64,000 nucleotides of DNA from Clostridium gasigenes (lineage in GTDB: Bacteria; Bacillota; Clostridia; Clostridiales; Clostridiaceae), in NCBI RefSeq assembly GCF_900104115.1, contig NZ_FNJM01000007.1, positions 103,287 to 167,286 of the forward strand. Direction: 5' to 3'. How positions within the stretch are numbered: the first letter of the stretch is position 1; each line of letters begins with the position of its first letter. The translations under genes were made by a program, and so were the position numbers. Of the stretch, positions 16,689 to 26,363 are shown one piece after another. The notes under the pieces are model-generated. The model was not told where the DNA came from. It did no database searches and worked only from the letters and a program-made list of their open reading frames with translations.

Positions 16689-17729
16689 ATGGAATATGTA
16701 AATGATGTAAATATACAGGAAGCTGTGATCCATATATTAGATTCAGAGGCAGGAGAGCCAGTTTTAAACGAATATGCTCTTGATTTAAGTGATGATACGT
16801 ATAACTTTTTATATAGACATATAGAAAAATGTTTTAAGGATGAAGAATTAAAGTATGCTATTTTTAATCAGGAAAGAAGCATTGTTAAAGAAGTTGTTCA
16901 AGATTATTTAAATGGAATGGAAAGTGATATTATTAAATTATCACAAGAGATAGCAAGGCAGTTATTTGCAGTTATGAATGGTAATGGAAGTATACCATCT
17001 TGTGATTTAATAGTTGTTTCAATTGTTACGGATCAAGGACCTATGATAGGGTTACTTAAGATGGATTATGTTAAGAACTTTACTCATCAAATAGATTTTG
17101 TTGATAATAAAATTGGTATTGGAATAATTCCACAAGCGGCAGGGCTCCCAGGTAGTAGCCAAAGGATCCAAAAGGCTGCATTTATAAAGCCAATTAGAGA
17201 GAATGATGGATACAATTTAATGGTTATAGATAAGCAAAAAAAGAGTAAAGATAAAGATGAATATGGAGCAAATTATTTCATTAATAACTTCTTGGGCTGT
17301 AATATTGTTAATAACGAAAGAGATATGACTAAAACATTCGTAAAGGCAACAGAAGCTTGGACTAGAACTAATATAGTTGAAGATGCAGATAAAGCAGAAA
17401 GAATAAGAACAACAGTTAAAGCTAAGCTTAAAAAAGAAGATACAATTAATATAGAAGCGTTATCCCATGAATTGTTTAAAGAAGAACCTGAAATAAAAGA
17501 AAACTTCAATAATTTTGTTCGTGGTCATGGGTTAGATGAAGAAGTATCAATAGATAAAACTTGGGTTGAGAAAAAGCTTAAGAGAGTAAGACTTAAAGTT
17601 GATAAAGATATAGATTTATATATAAACGAAGAAGCTTACAATGATAATACAAGGTTTGAAATCCAAAGAAATGGTGACGGAAGTATTAACATGATAATTA
17701 AGCATATTAACAACTATATGGAAAAATAG
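16689..17729 (+). CDS. Nucleoid-associated protein, NdpA/YejK family
   Basis: A 346-residue member of the family named for the E. coli nucleoid-associated protein YejK (PF04245). Its N-terminus reads VNIQEAVIHILDSEAGEPVLNEYALDL, and family features such as the GPMIGLLKMDYVK strand and the IIPQAAGLPGSSQRIQKAAFIKP stretch are visible. Gram-positive homologues have no established role beyond nucleoid association. AAGGTGG precedes the ATG. It is a single gene closed by a strong bidirectional terminator. Confidence 0.88.
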   Translation: MEYVNDVNIQEAVIHILDSEAGEPVLNEYALDLSDDTYNFLYRHIEKCFKDEELKYAIFNQERSIVKEVVQDYLNGMESDIIKLSQEIARQLFAVMNGNGSIPSCDLIVVSIVTDQGPMIGLLKMDYVKNFTHQIDFVDNKIGIGIIPQAAGLPGSSQRIQKAAFIKPIRENDGYNLMVIDKQKKSKDKDEYGANYFINNFLGCNIVNNERDMTKTFVKATEAWTRTNIVEDADKAERIRTTVKAKLKKEDTINIEALSHELFKEEPEIKENFNNFVRGHGLDEEVSIDKTWVEKKLKRVRLKVDKDIDLYINEEAYNDNTRFEIQRNGDGSINMIIKHINNYMEK

Positions 17730-17815
17730 TTGCTAGGGATATAAAAAATAAAATTAATAATAACTAGTTATTTTTTCAAGATGACTTAGATTATATTTAT
17801 AAAATTATATATTTT

Positions 17816-17862
17816 AAATAGGTGATATAACATAGTCATTAATGTTATATCACCTATTTTTA
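17816..17862. terminator. Bidirectional terminator between convergent genes
   Basis: AAATAGGTGATATAACAT pairs perfectly with ATGTTATATCACCTATTT (18 bp), with flanking A and T tracts. It separates ndpA from the minus-strand 3D-domain gene. Confidence 0.92.
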
Positions 17863-17893
17863 TGTTGAAACTGAATAATTTATAGTGTAAATA

Positions 17894-19153
17894 TTACCAA
17901 GTTCCTGGAAGAGCAATTAGATGTAGAGTTACATTTTGTCTACCCCAAGAAACACATTCTTCATGGCTATTTAAGTATAAATCAATTATATTTCCCTTTA
18001 TAGCGCCACCGGTATCTGAGGCTATAGCATAACCATAACCAGGTATAAGTACTTTTGAACCAAGTGGTATTACAGAAGGATCTACAGAAATGGTGCTTAT
18101 ACCATTTGGATCTCTTATAGGTTTTAAACCTGAAGCAGTTATAGTACCACCAGTGTAAGCAGTTGCGGACATAGCATAAGTTGCTATGTACTCACCATCT
18201 CCAGAGGTAGAATTACCATTACCACTGTTATTATTATTATCAGTAGTACTACTATTATTACTATTATTACTATTATTACTATTATTACTATTATTATTAA
18301 TTACAGCATTTTTGCTGTTTTCAATTTCTATAGCATCAATTTTAGCCTGTCCATCCAAAATAGCAGTATTAGCCAAATCTAATACATAGTCACTGCTAAT
18401 TTGAGCAATTAATGATTTTAAGGTGCTAATTGCAGACGTTAGCTCTAGCGATGTAGAACTATCTGAATTAATTATTGATAGTTGATGAGATATAAGCTTT
18501 TCTTCGTTTGCCTCAATTATTGAAGCAACATTAGCCTTTTGGGAATTAAGTTCGTTTAAACTTTCTTGTTGAGTACTTTGCTTTTCATTTACAGAAGCAA
18601 GGTCTTTTAAAGCAGATGTTTTTAAGAAGTTTAAATCTGATTGACTTTTACTTAAATCCTCTGCACCTTTAATTAAAAATGCACTTTTCTCATTAATCTC
18701 ATTAATCATTTGTTTATCTAGAGATACTATTTTACTCATAGAATAGACTCTGTTAAATGCATCAAGTAGGTTGTCGGAAGTCATAATATAAATAAGCATA
18801 TCTGTATTTGTATTACTCTCATACATAGAGCGTATTCGTTTATCTAATATTTCCTGGTTTTTTTCAATATCAGCTTTAGCTTCTTCAATTTGAGAATTAA
18901 TAAGCTTAATCTGTAACCCAGTTTCTTCAATTTCTGTATTAGTAGCATTAAGTTTATAGTTAATTACCTCTATTTCAATATTTAATTTACTTATTTCAGA
19001 ATTTAATGTTGTTATTGTATCATCAAGCTGCTCATACTTAACTTTACTCTCTTCAATAGCTTGAGCTGGGGTAAGTGTTGTTGCAAAGGATACATAGCTT
19101 GTATTAAAACATAAAGCTACTATAGTAGTTAATAATAAAACTTTTTTAATCAA
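17894..19153 (-). CDS. Secreted coiled-coil protein with C-terminal 3D domain
   Basis: About 419 residues. It has a signal peptide, then a helical coiled coil of roughly 230 residues resembling PcsB/FtsX-activated hydrolase N-termini. An Asn/Ser linker follows (NNSNN units from TTA/CTA triplet repeats in the DNA), then a C-terminal 3D domain (YSMSATAYTGG-like entry, VDPSVIPLGSKVLIPGYG, ASDTGGAIKG, IDLYL) with the three Asp residues. Domains of this type occur in Sps/YocH-like wall-active transglycosylases, so peptidoglycan remodelling is likely. A longer frame opens at 19216. However, GGAGG lies eight bases before the TTG at 19153, and that start gives a normal signal peptide (IKKVLLLTTIVALCF). 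Confidence 0.87.
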   Translation of the reverse strand: MIKKVLLLTTIVALCFNTSYVSFATTLTPAQAIEESKVKYEQLDDTITTLNSEISKLNIEIEVINYKLNATNTEIEETGLQIKLINSQIEEAKADIEKNQEILDKRIRSMYESNTNTDMLIYIMTSDNLLDAFNRVYSMSKIVSLDKQMINEINEKSAFLIKGAEDLSKSQSDLNFLKTSALKDLASVNEKQSTQQESLNELNSQKANVASIIEANEEKLISHQLSIINSDSSTSLELTSAISTLKSLIAQISSDYVLDLANTAILDGQAKIDAIEIENSKNAVINNNSNNSNNSNNSNNSSTTDNNNNSGNGNSTSGDGEYIATYAMSATAYTGGTITASGLKPIRDPNGISTISVDPSVIPLGSKVLIPGYGYAIASDTGGAIKGNIIDLYLNSHEECVSWGRQNVTLHLIALPGTW

Positions 19154-19283
19154 AAATTGTACCTCCATTAGTGATATTAATAAAAATAAATAACATTTAA
19201 TTTTATTTATATACAACAGTATACACTACAAGGGGGTATGTTTGTCAAATTATTATGGAAAACTATAGATATATTTTAAAATA

Positions 19284-19320
19284 ATGGAAATAATTACGCT
19301 CCAGCGGTGTAATTATTTCC
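19284..19320 (-). terminator. Hairpin after argF
   Basis: GGAAATAATTAC pairs with GTAATTATTTCC with further wobble pairing toward the loop. On the minus strand it follows the argF stop and is succeeded by ATTATTTTAAA, a weak T tract. Confidence 0.65.
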
Positions 19321-19329
19321 GCTTTTTAC

Positions 19330-20250
19330 TTATTTTAAAAGTTTAACAAGTATTGCTTTTTGAGCATGAAGTCTATTTTCAGCTTCGTTAAATATTATTT
19401 CAGAGTGTTTTTCTAGCACTTCAGTTGAAATTTCTTCTTCTCTATGGGCTGGTAAGCAGTGAAGAACTATTGCATCATTTTTTGCAAGTTTCATAAGTTG
19501 TGAATCTACTTTGAAACCTTGGAATGCTTTAATTCTTTTTGCTGATTCATCTTCCTGACCCATACTTGCCCAAACATCGGTTATAACAACATCGGCATTC
19601 TTCACAGCTTCTTTTGGACAAGTTGTTACTCTAAAGTTTACGTCCATAGATTTAGAGATTTCCTTTCCTTTTTCTATATAGTAGTTAGAAGGAGAGTAGT
19701 CTGTAGGAGAAGCAATAGACAGGTTCATTCCAACAGTTAAAAATCCAACTATTAAGGAATTAGCCATGTTGTTCCCATCTCCAATGTAAGCCACGTTTAG
19801 ACCTTCTAATATTTTTTTGTTTTCTCTTATAGTCATTAAATCAGCTAATATCTGGCATGGATGCTCATCATCTGTAAGACCATTAATTATTGGAATAGAT
19901 GATGACTCTGCAAGGGTTTCTACCTCTTTTTGAGAGAAGGTTCTAATCATAATACCATCTAAATATCTTGATAATACACGTGCAGTATCTTGGATTGGTT
20001 CACCTCTACCAATTTGTAAATCCTTTGAACTTAGGAAGAGTGGATAGCCCCCAAGTTGATACATCCCAACTTCAAAAGATACTCTTGTTCTAGTAGATGA
20101 TTTTTCGAAAATTAATCCTAGGGATTTTCCCTTTAAATGATGATGTTCTATACCATGTTTCTGTTCATATTTTAATTGATCTGCAAGATTTAGTATATCT
20201 AAAATGTCCTCTTTTGAAAGATTACTCATTTTCAACAAATCTTTATTCAT
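19330..20250 (-). CDS. argF: Ornithine carbamoyltransferase
   Basis: Makes citrulline from ornithine and carbamoyl phosphate. The carbamoyl phosphate loop STRTRVSFE (about residues 55-63), the HPCQ segment (DEHPCQILADL), DVWASMGQE and the ornithine-site HCLPAHRE are intact; 306 residues is normal. It is the last gene of the arginine operon on the minus strand, 80 bases after argD. An intergenic hairpin at 20285-20317 lies between them. The biosynthetic role follows from the operon; no arcA or arcC is nearby. Confidence 0.96.
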   Translation of the reverse strand: MNKDLLKMSNLSKEDILDILNLADQLKYEQKHGIEHHHLKGKSLGLIFEKSSTRTRVSFEVGMYQLGGYPLFLSSKDLQIGRGEPIQDTARVLSRYLDGIMIRTFSQKEVETLAESSSIPIINGLTDDEHPCQILADLMTIRENKKILEGLNVAYIGDGNNMANSLIVGFLTVGMNLSIASPTDYSPSNYYIEKGKEISKSMDVNFRVTTCPKEAVKNADVVITDVWASMGQEDESAKRIKAFQGFKVDSQLMKLAKNDAIVLHCLPAHREEEISTEVLEKHSEIIFNEAENRLHAQKAILVKLLK

Positions 20251-20284
20251 AATTTAGCCCCCCAATTTTATTTTAAAGTCGTGC

Positions 20285-20317
20285 AATATGAAAATAATTA
20301 GTATTTATTTTCATATT
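20285..20317 (-). repeat. Hairpin between argD and argF
   Basis: AATATGAAAATAA pairs perfectly with TTATTTTCATATT (13 bp, 7-nt loop). There is no T tract on the minus strand, so it probably modulates or stabilises the transcript rather than ending it. Confidence 0.5.
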
Positions 20318-20330
20318 ATTTTGAATATAT

Positions 20331-21500
20331 TTATAATGTTTTTAAAATTTCTTCAAGTATTTTGAATCCAGCTAATATATCTACCTTTTCTATTATTAAT
20401 GGAGGAAGTAATCTTACAACATTTTTACCTGCTGTTAAAACTAATAATCCTTTTTCTAAAGCTTTTTTTTGAATTAAAGCTGCATCAATAGTGGTCTCAA
20501 TACCAATCATTAAACCTGTTCCTCTAATTTCTTTTACTATTGGAAGATTTAAGTTTTCTAAAAGTCCTTTAAGAAAAGCCCCTTTATTAGTTATTTCTTT
20601 AAGAGTTGTACTAGTACATACTTCATTAAGTACAACAAGTGCACCAGCACAGGCAATAGGATTACCACCATAAGTGGTGCCGTGGTCACCTGGGGTTAAT
20701 ACATTAGATAATTTTTCGTTACATAAGAATCCACCAATAGGTAAACCGCCGCCTAGACCCTTGGCAATTGTAATTATATCAGGAGTTACATCTAAATGAT
20801 TAAACCCAAATAATTTACCAGTTCTGCCAATACCACATTGAACTTCATCAAATATAACTAGAATATCATTTTCATTACACATTTTAACTACTTCAGAAAC
20901 AAATGAAGTATCTAAAGGAGTTATCCCGCCTTCACCTTGAATAGCTTCAAGAATAATTGCACAAACATTATTGCCTAGTTTACTTTTAAAAGAATTAATA
21001 TTATTTACTTCTACATAATCAAAACCTTCTGGAAAAGGAAAAAAATAGTTGTGGAACTTATCTTGACCTGTAGCAGTTAAGGCTGCAAGTGTTCTTCCGT
21101 GGAAGGATTGTTTTAATGATAAGATAACATTTCTATTAATTCCATATTTATCAAAGCTATATTTACGAGCAAGTTTTATAGCTCCTTCATTTGCTTCTGC
21201 CCCAGAGTTTGAAAGAAAGACCTTGCTCATATTTGAAATATTAGTAAGGTTTTTACACAATTTAAGAGTAGTTTCATTTAAAAATATATTAGAGATATGT
21301 GCAAGAGTAGAAGCTTGCTTTGAAACGGCATCCACCCATTTTTTATTATTGTAGCCAAGGCAATTAACACCGATTCCACTAGTGAAATCTATATATTTAT
21401 TATTACTATCATCAAAAACATAACATCCATCACCGTAAACCAAGTTAACGGGTAGGTAAGCGTAGGTATTCATAATACAATTACTTTCTTCATTAAACAT
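20331..21500 (-). CDS. argD: Acetylornithine aminotransferase
   Basis: PLP-dependent aminotransferase making N-acetylornithine from N-acetylglutamate semialdehyde. It belongs to class III: the NSGAEANEGAIKLAR motif, SFHGRTLAALTATGQ, the FDEVQCGIGRTG aspartate region and ITIAKGLGGGLPIGG with the PLP lysine are all present. The length of 389 residues is typical. AAGGGGGC precedes the ATG on the minus strand. It sits between argB and argF in the arginine operon. Confidence 0.96.
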   Translation of the reverse strand: MFNEESNCIMNTYAYLPVNLVYGDGCYVFDDSNNKYIDFTSGIGVNCLGYNNKKWVDAVSKQASTLAHISNIFLNETTLKLCKNLTNISNMSKVFLSNSGAEANEGAIKLARKYSFDKYGINRNVILSLKQSFHGRTLAALTATGQDKFHNYFFPFPEGFDYVEVNNINSFKSKLGNNVCAIILEAIQGEGGITPLDTSFVSEVVKMCNENDILVIFDEVQCGIGRTGKLFGFNHLDVTPDIITIAKGLGGGLPIGGFLCNEKLSNVLTPGDHGTTYGGNPIACAGALVVLNEVCTSTTLKEITNKGAFLKGLLENLNLPIVKEIRGTGLMIGIETTIDAALIQKKALEKGLLVLTAGKNVVRLLPPLIIEKVDILAGFKILEEILKTL

Positions 21501-21555
21501 ATTTTAAGCCCCCTTTTTATTGAGTAGGTAGTTAGGTATATTGAAAAAACTACTT

Positions 21556-21620
21556 ATGGACTTTAAAATAAATAATAGACTAGCAAATTGCTCTATTATT
21601 TATTTGATAGTTACTTAGTA
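21556..21620. repeat. Palindromic intergenic element between argB and argD (copy D)
   Basis: AAATAAATAATAGA (21566-21579) pairs perfectly with TCTATTATTTATTT (21592-21605). The flanks TATGGACTTT and GTTACTTAG loosely match the ends of the elements at 15096 and 23767. Confidence 0.5.
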
Positions 21621-21660
21621 TACCCATATAGTTGTAGTTCATAATATAATTTTGAATGAG

Positions 21661-22515
21661 TTAGTAAATCATAGTTCCAATTCCCTCGTTAGATAGTAGT
21701 TCTAAGATAATAGAATGGGGTACACGTCCATCAATAATATGTGCGCGTTTAACACCCATTCTAACAGATTCAACACAACAATCTATTTTAGGAATCATCC
21801 CACCTTTTATTACTTTATCATGAAGCAGTTTTGGAACTTCGTGAAGTCTTAATACTGAAAGTAATGAATTTTCATCTGAAGGATCGATCATAACACCGGG
21901 TACATCCGTTAATAAAATTAATTTTTCAGCTTTTAATGCCGAGGCAATTTTAGCGGCACAAGTATCTGCATTAATGTTATATAAATTATTATCATCTTCC
22001 CCAAGGGCTATTGAACCAACTACTGGAATGTAACCAGAAGACATCGCCATTTTTAAAATATCTGTATTAACAGAAGTTATTTCACCAACATATCCTAAAT
22101 CATCTTCAGTAATAAGTTTTTTAGCTTTTAAAAGAGAACCGTCTATTCCACAAATACCAATTGCTTTACCACCGGATTTTTCTATTAGCTTAACTAAATC
22201 CTTATTAACTTTGCCGCCAAGAACCATTTGAACTATGTCTATAGTATTTTCATCTGTATAACGTAATCCATTTATAAATTTACTTTTTTCACCTATTCTA
22301 TTTAGAAACTTAGAAATATCAGGTCCTCCACCATGAACAACAATTGGCTCAATACCTATACATTTCATAAGAATAATATCATTAATAACAGTTTCGCGAA
22401 GCTCTTCACTAATCATTGCATTGCCACCGTATTTCACAACAATAGTTTTACCATATAGTTTTTGAATATAAGGTAAAGCCTGCATTAAAACTCTAGTATG
22501 TTCTGTATGATTCAA
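21661..22515 (-). CDS. argB: Acetylglutamate kinase
   Basis: Phosphorylates N-acetylglutamate. The N-terminal VKYGGNAM (about 27-34), HGGGPDISKFL, the NINADTCAAKIASAL segment and LLTDVPGV of the amino acid kinase fold are intact in 284 residues. A hydrophobic N-terminal helix of the kind seen in arginine-inhibited forms is not clearly resolvable; the first 20 residues (HTEHTRVLMQALPYIQKLYG) are compatible with the interlacing helix of sensitive enzymes. It lies 12 bases after argJ on the minus strand. Confidence 0.96.
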   Translation of the reverse strand: MNHTEHTRVLMQALPYIQKLYGKTIVVKYGGNAMISEELRETVINDIILMKCIGIEPIVVHGGGPDISKFLNRIGEKSKFINGLRYTDENTIDIVQMVLGGKVNKDLVKLIEKSGGKAIGICGIDGSLLKAKKLITEDDLGYVGEITSVNTDILKMAMSSGYIPVVGSIALGEDDNNLYNINADTCAAKIASALKAEKLILLTDVPGVMIDPSDENSLLSVLRLHEVPKLLHDKVIKGGMIPKIDCCVESVRMGVKRAHIIDGRVPHSIILELLSNEGIGTMIY

Positions 22516-22527
22516 AATAGTTTCCCC

Positions 22528-23748
22528 CTAACTTCTATAGTCTCCATTAATTTTCACATAATCATAACTTAAATCGCAGCCCCAAGCTACTGAAGATACA
22601 TCACCATCGTTCATATTAACTAAAATATTTATTTCTGGCTGAAGTAATATTTCTTTGGCATGAGCTTCATCAAATTCTAAAGAACCACCTTTTGAGAATA
22701 CTTTAATTTCCCCAACAGAACTTTTAAAAGAAACATCAACTTTATTTGGATCAAAGGTTGCAGTAGAATATCCAAGAGCACAAAGTACACGACCCCAGTT
22801 TGCATCACTGCCAAACATTGCAGTCTTTACAAGGCTTGAGTTTATAACACTTTTAGATAAAGCCTCTGCATCTTTTACTGTTTTAGCATTAGTAATGCTA
22901 CATTCTATAAGCTTTGTTGCACCTTCACCATCTTTGGCAATGCTTTTAGCAACAATTATATTTAATTCATTTAATATTTTAAGAAAAGTATAGTAATCTT
23001 TATTTTTATTTTCTATTTTGGGGTTAAGAGCTAAAGCATTTGCCATAATTAGCACCATATCGTTAGTACTTGTATCACCATCAACACTAACTCTATTATA
23101 ACTAAGATTAACACTTTCCTTAAGTGCTTCACTCAGAAGTTCACCAGAAATATTTAAATCTGTTGTTATAAATGAAAGCATAGTTCCCATATTAGGTTCT
23201 ATCATTCCAGATCCCTTTGCCATAGCCCCAATTGTTATGGTTTTAGAATCAATCATAAACTGAGTTGCAAAGTGCTTTTTAAAAGTATCGGTGGTCATAA
23301 TAGCACTAGCGGCATCTAAGCCACCATTAACTGAAAGTTTTTCTGTAAGTCTAGGAATTCCACTTTGTATAGCATTAATATTTAGAGGAACCCCAATTAC
23401 TCCAGTTGATGCCACTAATACCTCATCAGTTTTTAGGAGTAAGGCTTTTGCTTGAACTTGTGACATTCTCTTTGCTTTATGTAGACCATCAACGCCGTTA
23501 CAAGTATTAGCATTACCGCTATTTATAATAATAGCTTGAGCCATTTTGTTAGATAGATGTTCCTTTGTAATATAAAGTGGAGCTCCTTTTACTTTATTTT
23601 TTGTATAAACTCCAGCAGCTGCAGCTGGAACTTCAGAGTAAATAAGAGCTAAATCCATTTTTAAACTATTCTTTTTTAAACCACAATGTATTCCAGAAGC
23701 TAAAAAACCTTTAGGAGAAGTAACTCCACCATTATTTAATAGTTCCAT
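22528..23748 (-). CDS. argJ: Glutamate N-acetyltransferase / ornithine acetyltransferase
   Basis: Transfers acetyl from N-acetylornithine to glutamate, closing the acetyl cycle, so no argA or argE is needed. The family's self-cleavage site, usually ATML, here reads PNMGTMLSF, with the nucleophilic Thr kept and Gly in place of Ala before it. KGSGMIEPNM and DGDTSTNDM are further signatures; 406 residues is normal. It starts 101 bases downstream of argC across a palindromic element. Whether it also accepts acetyl-CoA cannot be read from the sequence. Confidence 0.95.
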   Translation of the reverse strand: MELLNNGGVTSPKGFLASGIHCGLKKNSLKMDLALIYSEVPAAAAGVYTKNKVKGAPLYITKEHLSNKMAQAIIINSGNANTCNGVDGLHKAKRMSQVQAKALLLKTDEVLVASTGVIGVPLNINAIQSGIPRLTEKLSVNGGLDAASAIMTTDTFKKHFATQFMIDSKTITIGAMAKGSGMIEPNMGTMLSFITTDLNISGELLSEALKESVNLSYNRVSVDGDTSTNDMVLIMANALALNPKIENKNKDYYTFLKILNELNIIVAKSIAKDGEGATKLIECSITNAKTVKDAEALSKSVINSSLVKTAMFGSDANWGRVLCALGYSTATFDPNKVDVSFKSSVGEIKVFSKGGSLEFDEAHAKEILLQPEINILVNMNDGDVSSVAWGCDLSYDYVKINGDYRS

Positions 23749-23766
23749 TTATATGCCCCCTTTTTA

Positions 23767-23849
23767 TTTAAGGCCTTTTAAAAAAACAACAAGCGAAGGT
23801 AGAAAATAGATTATAATATTGGCTTGTTATTTTTTTGAATATGCCTAAA
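23767..23849. repeat. Palindromic intergenic element, TTAGGCA-type (copy B)
   Basis: Opens with TTTAAGGCCTTTT and closes with GAATATGCCTAAA. Inside, AAAAAAACAACAAGC pairs with GCTTGTTATTTTTTT with one mismatch. It lies between argC and argJ. Its inner arms match copy A at 15096 closely. Confidence 0.65.
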
Positions 23850-24974
23850 TTAGAATGCTGGTGCAATAAAGTTTAATCCTTCAGTTTCATTTATACCCAA
23901 AATAATATTCATATTCTGAATTGCTTGACCAGCAGCACCTTTAATCATATTATCTATTGCACTAACAACAATTATTCCATCACATCTATGATTTAAATGA
24001 AGTGAAATATGACAGTTGTTTGTAAATGCAACATTTTTTATTGATGCAGTTTCTCCAATAGGTAAAACATGAGTAAAAGGTTCATTTTTATATGTCTCAC
24101 AGTATAATTTATATATTTCTTCAAGGTCGATTTTATCTGATTTGATTTCTTTATAAGTGATTTTATCTGAGCTGATTTTTTGTGAAATATCTATATTTGA
24201 ATTAAATTTATAACTCATAAGTTCTTTTTTAGGTGTTGTATATATTGTGGAAATGATACCTCTATTTATAGGTAATAGATGTGGTGTAAAGGTAACATTA
24301 ATTTTTTCCTTTGCTATTGTTCCTAAGATTTCTTCGATTTCTGGAATGTGTCTATGGGAGCCAACAGCATAAGGTGCAAAATCTCCATTAAGTTGAGCGG
24401 CGTGAGTTTTTTGTGAAAGGCCACGTCCAGCTCCTGTTACTCCAGATTTTGAATCGCAAATTATATTTTTACCATCTATCAAACCATTTTTTAAAAGAGG
24501 TAGTAGTCCAAGCTCTATACTTGTTGGATAGCAGCCAGGGTTTGCAATGATTTTGCAGGTCTTTATTTTATCTCTATTTAATTCTGGTAATCCATAAATG
24601 CTTTTGCTATGAAGCTCTTTATGAAAAAATTCTTTTCCATACCACTGTTTATATTCATCTTCCCTAGTTAATCTAAAATCCGCTCCAAGATCTATACAAA
24701 TTTTGTTTGCAGCTAGACATTCATTTGCAATGTCCTCACTTAAACCATGGGGAAGAGCAGTAAATATAACTTCACATTTTTCTATAACATCAGATTTGTT
24801 TTTGCAAATTAAATCTGTCATTTTATAAAATGACTTGTAAATAGAAGAAAATTCTTCCCCTTCAAAAGAAATAGAACTAATAGCTGTAACTTCAACACTT
24901 GGATGATTTATTAAAATTCTAAGGAGCTCACAGCCAACATATCCGGTAGCTCCAATTATACCTACTTTAAACAT
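23850..24974 (-). CDS. argC: N-acetyl-gamma-glutamyl-phosphate reductase
   Basis: NADPH-dependent reduction to N-acetylglutamate semialdehyde. [14 protein letters not shown] is the nucleotide-binding N-terminus; [18 protein letters not shown] carries the catalytic Cys; [10 protein letters not shown] and [12 protein letters not shown] are typical. At 374 residues it is about 30 longer than usual. The excess is a Lys/Ser/Ile-rich insert, roughly residues 245-280, with [10 protein letters not shown] followed by [10 protein letters not shown]. It is encoded by a 30-bp imperfect tandem repeat (GATTTTATCTGA at 24129 and 24159). The reading frame is kept, so the enzyme is probably functional. The start overlaps argH by 13 bases. 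Confidence 0.94.
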   Translation of the reverse strand: MFKVGIIGATGYVGCELLRILINHPSVEVTAISSISFEGEEFSSIYKSFYKMTDLICKNKSDVIEKCEVIFTALPHGLSEDIANECLAANKICIDLGADFRLTREDEYKQWYGKEFFHKELHSKSIYGLPELNRDKIKTCKIIANPGCYPTSIELGLLPLLKNGLIDGKNIICDSKSGVTGAGRGLSQKTHAAQLNGDFAPYAVGSHRHIPEIEEILGTIAKEKINVTFTPHLLPINRGIISTIYTTPKKELMSYKFNSNIDISQKISSDKITYKEIKSDKIDLEEIYKLYCETYKNEPFTHVLPIGETASIKNVAFTNNCHISLHLNHRCDGIIVVSAIDNMIKGAAGQAIQNMNIILGINETEGLNFIAPAF

Positions 24975-26362
24975 GATAATGACTCCTTAGAAACTATTAT
25001 AAATTTTTCTAAACTTGCAATTTGAATAGTCACAGAAGAACTACTTGGTCCGCCAATTACTTTTCTTTCTTCAACACAAGTAAGCAAATCAATTGCTTTA
25101 TAAATATCTTCAGTGAAAATAGGGGAGAATGATTTTAATTCATCTAAGGATAACTCTTCAATAGATTTATTAACTTTTATACAATGAAGAACTATTTCAC
25201 CAACTATTTCATGAGCATTTCTAAATGCTGTTCCTTTTTTTACTAAATAATCAGCAACATCAGTAGCATTTGTAAATCCACCAGCTGCGGCTTTTCTCAT
25301 AACATCTTTTTTGATTTTCATAGTTTGAACCATACCAGTAAAAGTTTTTAAAGAAAGGGAAGATGTGTCTAAACCATCAAATAAAGCTTCTTTATCTTCT
25401 TGCATATCTTTGTTATAAGCAAGTGGTAGTCCTTTCATAACAGTTAATAAAGTCATTAAATCACCATAAACTCTACCTGTTTTACCACGAACGAGTTCTG
25501 CAACATCAGGGTTTTTCTTTTGTGGCATAATACTACTACCTGTACTATATTCATCATCAAGTTCTACAAAATTAAATTCACCTGTGCACCATAGAATTAC
25601 TTCTTCAGAAAATCTTGATAAATGCATCATTATCATAGAAAGAGTAGAAAGTGATTCGATAGCATAATCTCTATCAGAAACAGAATCTATACTGTTTAAA
25701 GTTATTTTAGAAAATCCAAGTTCTTTAGCCACAAATTCTCTGTCTATTGGATAGGTAGAAGTAGCAAGTGCACCACTACCTAGTGGCATTTCATCTAATC
25801 TTTTATAACAATCTAATATTCTTCCTATATCTCTTTTAAACATTTCAGCGTAAGCTAAAATATGATGAGAGAATGTTATTGGTTGTGCTTTTTGCATATG
25901 AGTATAACCTGGCATTATAGTACCTGTATGTTCTTTTGATTTCTCTAAAATTACAGATTGTAAACTTAAAACATCATGTGCAACATTTTTTAAAGCTTCT
26001 TTTAAATATAATTTAGTATCAAGAGTAACTTGATCATTTCTACTTCTTCCAGTATGAAGCTTTTTACCTTCATCACCAATGTAGTATGTAAGAGTACCCT
26101 CTATAAAACTATGGAGATCTTCAGCAGTTTCATCTATTTTTATTACTCCGTTTTCGATGCGAGATAAGATTTCTTTTAGCCCATGAGAAATCTTTAAACT
26201 ATCGTCACTCGGAATTATATTTTGTTTGCCAAGCATCTTAACATGAGCAAGGCTACCAATAATATCTTCCTTATACATTCTTGAATCTATGTTAATAGAA
26301 GAGTTAAAGTCGTTAACTAAAAGGTTAACGTCTTTTTTAAATCTTCCTCCCCAAAGTTTCAT
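24962..26362 (-). CDS. argH: Argininosuccinate lyase
   Basis: Cleaves argininosuccinate to arginine and fumarate. [10 protein letters not shown] (about 107-116), the TYMQ-like TMMQKAQP variant [10 protein letters not shown], and the flexible signature loop [20 protein letters not shown] are intact; 466 residues is normal. It begins one base after the argG stop and overlaps argC by 13 bases, so the three are tightly coupled. Confidence 0.97.
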   Translation of the reverse strand: MKLWGGRFKKDVNLLVNDFNSSINIDSRMYKEDIIGSLAHVKMLGKQNIIPSDDSLKISHGLKEILSRIENGVIKIDETAEDLHSFIEGTLTYYIGDEGKKLHTGRSRNDQVTLDTKLYLKEALKNVAHDVLSLQSVILEKSKEHTGTIMPGYTHMQKAQPITFSHHILAYAEMFKRDIGRILDCYKRLDEMPLGSGALATSTYPIDREFVAKELGFSKITLNSIDSVSDRDYAIESLSTLSMIMMHLSRFSEEVILWCTGEFNFVELDDEYSTGSSIMPQKKNPDVAELVRGKTGRVYGDLMTLLTVMKGLPLAYNKDMQEDKEALFDGLDTSSLSLKTFTGMVQTMKIKKDVMRKAAAGGFTNATDVADYLVKKGTAFRNAHEIVGEIVLHCIKVNKSIEELSLDELKSFSPIFTEDIYKAIDLLTCVEERKVIGGPSSSSVTIQIASLEKFIIVSKESLSCLK

Positions 26363-26363
26363 A

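Noticed and set aside
18225..18300. Triplet-like repeats resembling a microsatellite or CRISPR-like array
   Set aside because: They encode the flexible Asn/Ser linker in frame; there are no spacers.
18186..18389. Leucine-run open frame opposite the Asn/Ser linker of the 3D-domain protein
   Set aside because: The poly-Leu is only the complement of AAT/AGT triplet repeats; the minus-strand gene explains the region.
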